Positions 61,033 to 64,000 of a DNA stretch of 64,000 bases are shown in pieces. The notes beneath the pieces are model-generated. The model saw only the letters and a program-made list of their open reading frames with translations. It had not been told where the DNA came from and made no database searches. Location: positions 62,001 to 126,000 of the forward strand of contig CAWIOU010000014.1 of the NCBI GenBank assembly GCA_963837805.1, in the 5' to 3' direction. The stretch is from Bog-756 sp963837805 (GTDB taxonomy: Bacteria; Actinomycetota; Acidimicrobiia; Acidimicrobiales; RAAP-2). Within the stretch, counting starts at the first letter, position 1, and each line of letters starts with the position of its first letter. The position numbers were made by a program, and so were the translations under genes.

Positions 61033-62817
61033 TCAGTCCTTCGACGGGATGGGCTGGAGGCCGAGCTCGCGGAGCACGCCCGGCGCCACCGGCTTGGGTG
61101 CGCCGGTCATCGGGTCCGAGCCGGACTGGGTCTTCGGAAAGGCGATGACGTCGCGGATGCTGTCCTCGCCGGCGAAGATGGCCACCAACCGGTCGATGCC
61201 CACCGCAAAACCGGCGTGGGGAGGAGCGCCGAACCGGAAGGCGCCGAGGAGGAATCCGAACCGGGACTGCGCCGCCTCGTCCCCGATGCCCAACACGGCG
61301 AACACCCGGCTCTGGATGTCCGACCGGTGGATCCGGACGCTGCCCGAGCCCAGCTCCCACCCGTTGAGCACCAGATCGTAGGCCTGGGCCCGGACCGAGG
61401 CCGGATCCGATTCGAGCCGGTCGATGTCGTCGGGATGGGGCATGGTGAAGGGATGGTGGGCGGCCAGCGGATGGCCGGCCTCGTCCTCCCCGTCGAACAT
61501 CGGGAAGTCCACCACCCACAGGTAGCGGTACGGCCCCTCGCTCACCGGCTTCCCGCCCAGGTCGACGCGCAGCTGCCCGAGGACGGTGCAGGCCAGCCGG
61601 TACTCGTCGGCCACCACCAGGATGAGGTCGCCGGCCCCGGCGTCGGTCGACGCCAACAGGCCCGACCGCTCCTCGTCGGAGAGGAACCGGTCGAGCGGTG
61701 AGTCGAGACCGAGGGCCGGCGCACCGACGGCGGCTTCGCCCTCCCCCGCCGTCACCTTGAACCAGGCCAGTCCCCGGGCCCCGAGCTGGCGCGCCCGGTC
61801 GGTCAGGCCGTCCAGCCTGGAACGGCTCAGCGAGGCACCGTCCTCCAGCACCAGCGCCTTCACACACGGGGCACCGAAGGCCTTGACCTCGGTGTCCTCG
61901 AAGAGTGGGGAGAGGTCGATCAGCTCCATGCCGAACCGCACGTCGGGCTTGTCGGTTCCGTACCGGTCGATGGCATCGGCCCAGGTCATCCTCGGTATTT
62001 CCGGAGGACGCCGGCCGGTGGCCGCCTCGGCGGCGTCGAGCACAGCCTCGGACACGAACTCGAGCACGTCCTCCTGGCCGACGAAGGACGCCTCGACATC
62101 GAGCTGGGAGAACTCGAATTGGCGGTCGGCACGGAGGTCCTCGTCCCGCAGACAGCGGGCGATCTGGTAGTACCGGTCCACGCCGGCCACCATGAGGAGC
62201 TGCTTGGCCAGCTGCGGGCTCTGGGGCAGGACGTAAGAGGAACCGGGGCTCAACCTGCTCGGGACGGTGAACTCGCGGGCCCCCTCCGGTGTCGGTGCCC
62301 ACAGGAGGGGCGTCTCCACCTCTACGAACCCCTGCCGGTCCATGGCCGCCCGCAGGGAGCGGTTGACCAGGGACCGGAGACGCAGGTTGGACTGCATCCG
62401 CGGCCGGCGGAGATCGACGTACCGGTAGCGCAACCGGTTGACCTCGTCGACGTCGACGCGATCGTCGACGGCGAACGGAGGGGGCTCGGCCGGATTGAGC
62501 ACGATCACCGTGCAGTCGCCGAGCTCCACCTCCCCGGTGGGCAGCTCCGGGTTGACGGTGCCCTCGGGCCGGTGGCGGACCACGCCCTCCACGGCGACGA
62601 CGTACTCGCTGCGCACGTCCACCGTGCCCGGGATCACGCACTGGACGAGGCCGGTGTGGTCGCGCAGGTCGACGAAGGCCAGGTGCTCGCCGTGCTCCCG
62701 GCGCTTGGCCACCCAGCCGCACACCGTCACCGTCGACCCGACGTCGTCGACGCCGAGCACCCCGCACAGGCGGGTGCGCATCGACGTGGTCTCAGCCGAG
62801 GATGGTGGGGAGGTCAC
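61033..62817 (-). CDS. aspS: Aspartyl-tRNA synthetase
   Basis: 594-residue class IIb synthetase of the bacterial type. The anticodon-binding OB fold begins VTVCGWVAKRREHGEHLAFV, motif 2 follows in CLRDEDLRADRQFEFSQLD, the GAD insertion lies around residues 300-410, and motif 3 is near GFAVGIDRLVAIFAGEDSIR. The GTG at 62817 is chosen because AAAGGA lies 6 nt upstream; an ATG at 62781 would still keep the OB fold. Whether it is discriminating or also charges tRNA-Asn cannot be told by eye. It lies between hisS and rarA. Confidence 0.95.
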   Translation of the reverse strand: MTSPPSSAETTSMRTRLCGVLGVDDVGSTVTVCGWVAKRREHGEHLAFVDLRDHTGLVQCVIPGTVDVRSEYVVAVEGVVRHRPEGTVNPELPTGEVELGDCTVIVLNPAEPPPFAVDDRVDVDEVNRLRYRYVDLRRPRMQSNLRLRSLVNRSLRAAMDRQGFVEVETPLLWAPTPEGAREFTVPSRLSPGSSYVLPQSPQLAKQLLMVAGVDRYYQIARCLRDEDLRADRQFEFSQLDVEASFVGQEDVLEFVSEAVLDAAEAATGRRPPEIPRMTWADAIDRYGTDKPDVRFGMELIDLSPLFEDTEVKAFGAPCVKALVLEDGASLSRSRLDGLTDRARQLGARGLAWFKVTAGEGEAAVGAPALGLDSPLDRFLSDEERSGLLASTDAGAGDLILVVADEYRLACTVLGQLRVDLGGKPVSEGPYRYLWVVDFPMFDGEDEAGHPLAAHHPFTMPHPDDIDRLESDPASVRAQAYDLVLNGWELGSGSVRIHRSDIQSRVFAVLGIGDEAAQSRFGFLLGAFRFGAPPHAGFAVGIDRLVAIFAGEDSIRDVIAFPKTQSGSDPMTGAPKPVAPGVLRELGLQPIPSKD

Positions 62818-62897
62818 AGGAAGTCCTTTCGGTGCGGTCCCGATGGTGGTCCCGGGGGAAGGCGGGAAAGCGTTGGGTACCGCCGGGGCCAGACCGG

Positions 62898-64000
62898 TCA
62901 CCCACGGCCGGACTGGTCACGCACGGCCTCCACCACCTCGGAGCGCAGCACCGTGCGCTGCTCTCCGGTTCCCCGCAGGGGCCGCAGGGACACCGTACCC
63001 GCTGCCAACTCGTCGGTCCCCACGATCAGCGCCACCCGGGCCCCCGAGCGGTCGGCCGACTTCAGCTGCGACTTCATGGAACGGTCGTCGAAGGCCCGGT
63101 CGACGCGCAGCCCCGCCCGACGGAGCTCGGCGGTGATGTCGCGGGCCGACTGCCCGCCGGACACGTCGACCACGAAGGCGTCGAGGGGCTCGGGCCGGAC
63201 CTCGAACACCCCCTCGGCGTCGCAGGCCATCAACAGCCGCTCGATGCCGATGCCGAAGCCGATCCCCGGCGTCGGTGGACCGCCCAGCATCTCCACCAGG
63301 CCGTCGTAGCGGCCCCCGCCACCGATACCGTTCTGAGCCGACTCCAACGCCTGGGAGGCGAATTCGAAGGTGGTCCGGGTGTAGTAGTCGAAGCCGCGGA
63401 CCAACCGGTGATCGAAGACGAAGGGCACGCCGAGGGCGGTCAACCCGTCACAGACCCGCCCGAAATGGGCGCGGCACGGATCACACAGGTGGTCGATGAG
63501 GTGCGGGGCGCCGGAGGTGGCCGCCCGGCACTCCTCGCGCTTGCAATCGAGCACCCGGAGCGGATTGGCATCGAGGCGCCCGCGGTGCTCGGCACAGAGC
63601 TGGTCGCTGCGCTCGGCCAGATAGGCGCGGAGGAGCTCGAGGTAGCCGGGGCGGCACGCCCCGTCGCCCATCGAGTTGATCCGCAGCTCGAATGCGGCCA
63701 GGCCCAGTGAGCGGAAGAAGTCGTCAGCCAGGGAGATCACCTCGACGTCGAGGTCGGGGTCGGGGGTCCCGAGGGCCTCCACGCCCAACTGGTGGTGCTG
63801 ACGGTAGCGACCGGCCTGAGGCCGCTCGTACCGGAAGGCCGGTGTCACGTACCAGGCCTTCCACGGCAGCGGGGGCCGGTGCTGGACGAAGGCCCGGACC
63901 ATGGGCGCGGTCCCCTCGGGACGGAGAGCCAGGGTGCGGCCGCCGCGGTCCTCGAACTCGTACATTTCCTTGCCCACCACGTCGCTGCCCTCGCCGATGC
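62898..64000 (-). CDS. hisS: Histidyl-tRNA synthetase, N-terminus beyond the window
   Basis: About 367 C-terminal residues are present; the N-terminal 50 or so lie outside. Visible are motif 2 LALRPEGTAPMVRAFV with YERPQAGRYRQHHQLGVE, the His-specific LVRGFDYYTRTTFEF, GIGGGGRYDGLVEMLGGP, GFGIGIERLL (motif 3), and the anticodon-binding domain with VVDVSGG and a Lys/Ser-rich DRSMKSQLKSADRSGA. A Cys-containing insertion (LDCKREECRAATSGAPHL and CDPCRAHF) is present, as in many bacterial HisRS. It precedes aspS by 80 bp. Confidence 0.94.
   Translation of the reverse strand, partial: IGEGSDVVGKEMYEFEDRGGRTLALRPEGTAPMVRAFVQHRPPLPWKAWYVTPAFRYERPQAGRYRQHHQLGVEALGTPDPDLDVEVISLADDFFRSLGLAAFELRINSMGDGACRPGYLELLRAYLAERSDQLCAEHRGRLDANPLRVLDCKREECRAATSGAPHLIDHLCDPCRAHFGRVCDGLTALGVPFVFDHRLVRGFDYYTRTTFEFASQALESAQNGIGGGGRYDGLVEMLGGPPTPGIGFGIGIERLLMACDAEGVFEVRPEPLDAFVVDVSGGQSARDITAELRRAGLRVDRAFDDRSMKSQLKSADRSGARVALIVGTDELAAGTVSLRPLRGTGEQRTVLRSEVVEAVRDQSGRG

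Overview
The window is 64 kb of very GC-rich bacterial chromosome and reads as an actinobacterium, most likely of the class Acidimicrobiia. The evidence is a mycothiol synthase (MshD), a polyprenol-phosphate mannosyl transferase, an ANTAR-type regulator, secreted proteins with GYWLVASDGG repeats (a style I associate with Acidimicrobiia), and many genes that start at or just after a TAnnnT box, as expected for leaderless mRNAs. This placement is inference. Genes are densely packed, with many 1-4 bp ATGA/GTGA/TGATG overlaps. I saw no transposase, prophage, integrase or CRISPR array.

Layout. 1-1.9 kb: the 5' part of a response regulator, a small coiled-coil gene and menC. 2.06 kb: tRNA-Leu(CAA). 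2.2-9 kb is the accessory region. It holds a membrane M50 metalloprotease with a PqqD-like N-terminus and a LysM tail, coupled to a frame-disrupted small peptide gene; an AT-rich control region; a secreted repeat protein; a HIRAN-like protein; and a pentapeptide-repeat lipoprotein. 9.1-14.4 kb: a fatty-acid cluster (fabD-fabG-acpP-fabF) and a UbiB/ABC1 kinase. 14.5-18 kb: trpC-trpF-trpB-trpA on the minus strand. 18.1-22.5 kb: an OmpR-type two-component pair behind a tandem repeat, a short-chain dehydrogenase and a protein of unknown function. 22.5-32.4 kb: a phosphotransferase, then a long minus-strand operon hisD-hisC-hisB-hisH-hisA-hisF-groES-like-hisI-trpE-ygfZ. 32.4-36 kb: a small ORF, nth, mshD, a VIT/CCC1 transporter and a MaoC hydratase. 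36-39 kb: merR-menG-menF. 39-45.6 kb: a hydrolase, a polyprenol-phosphate mannosyltransferase, an AI-2E-type permease, a flippase-like membrane protein and ppk. 45.7-51.6 kb: two FtsW/RodA-type proteins around a bifunctional nuclease, then aroE, mltG and ruvX. 51.6-55 kb: alaS and two small membrane-linked genes. 55-59.6 kb: a CapA-like protein and a secreted S53 protease. 59.7-64 kb: rarA, aspS and hisS (cut by the window end).

How the genes work together. Most of the window is core metabolism: tryptophan and histidine synthesis, menaquinone (menC, menG, menF), fatty acids, cell-wall elongation (FtsW/RodA, MltG), tRNA charging and repair. The least conventional parts are the peptide/M50/PqqD/LysM locus at 2.2-5.2 kb, the FabD with an extra biotinyl/lipoyl-like C-terminal domain, and the compact leaderless promoters, clearest in the 30-bp nth/mshD divergent gap. 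Three single-base frame breaks (about 4.81, 9.46 and 13.91 kb) all lie in the first 14 kb. They may be assembly errors rather than biology.
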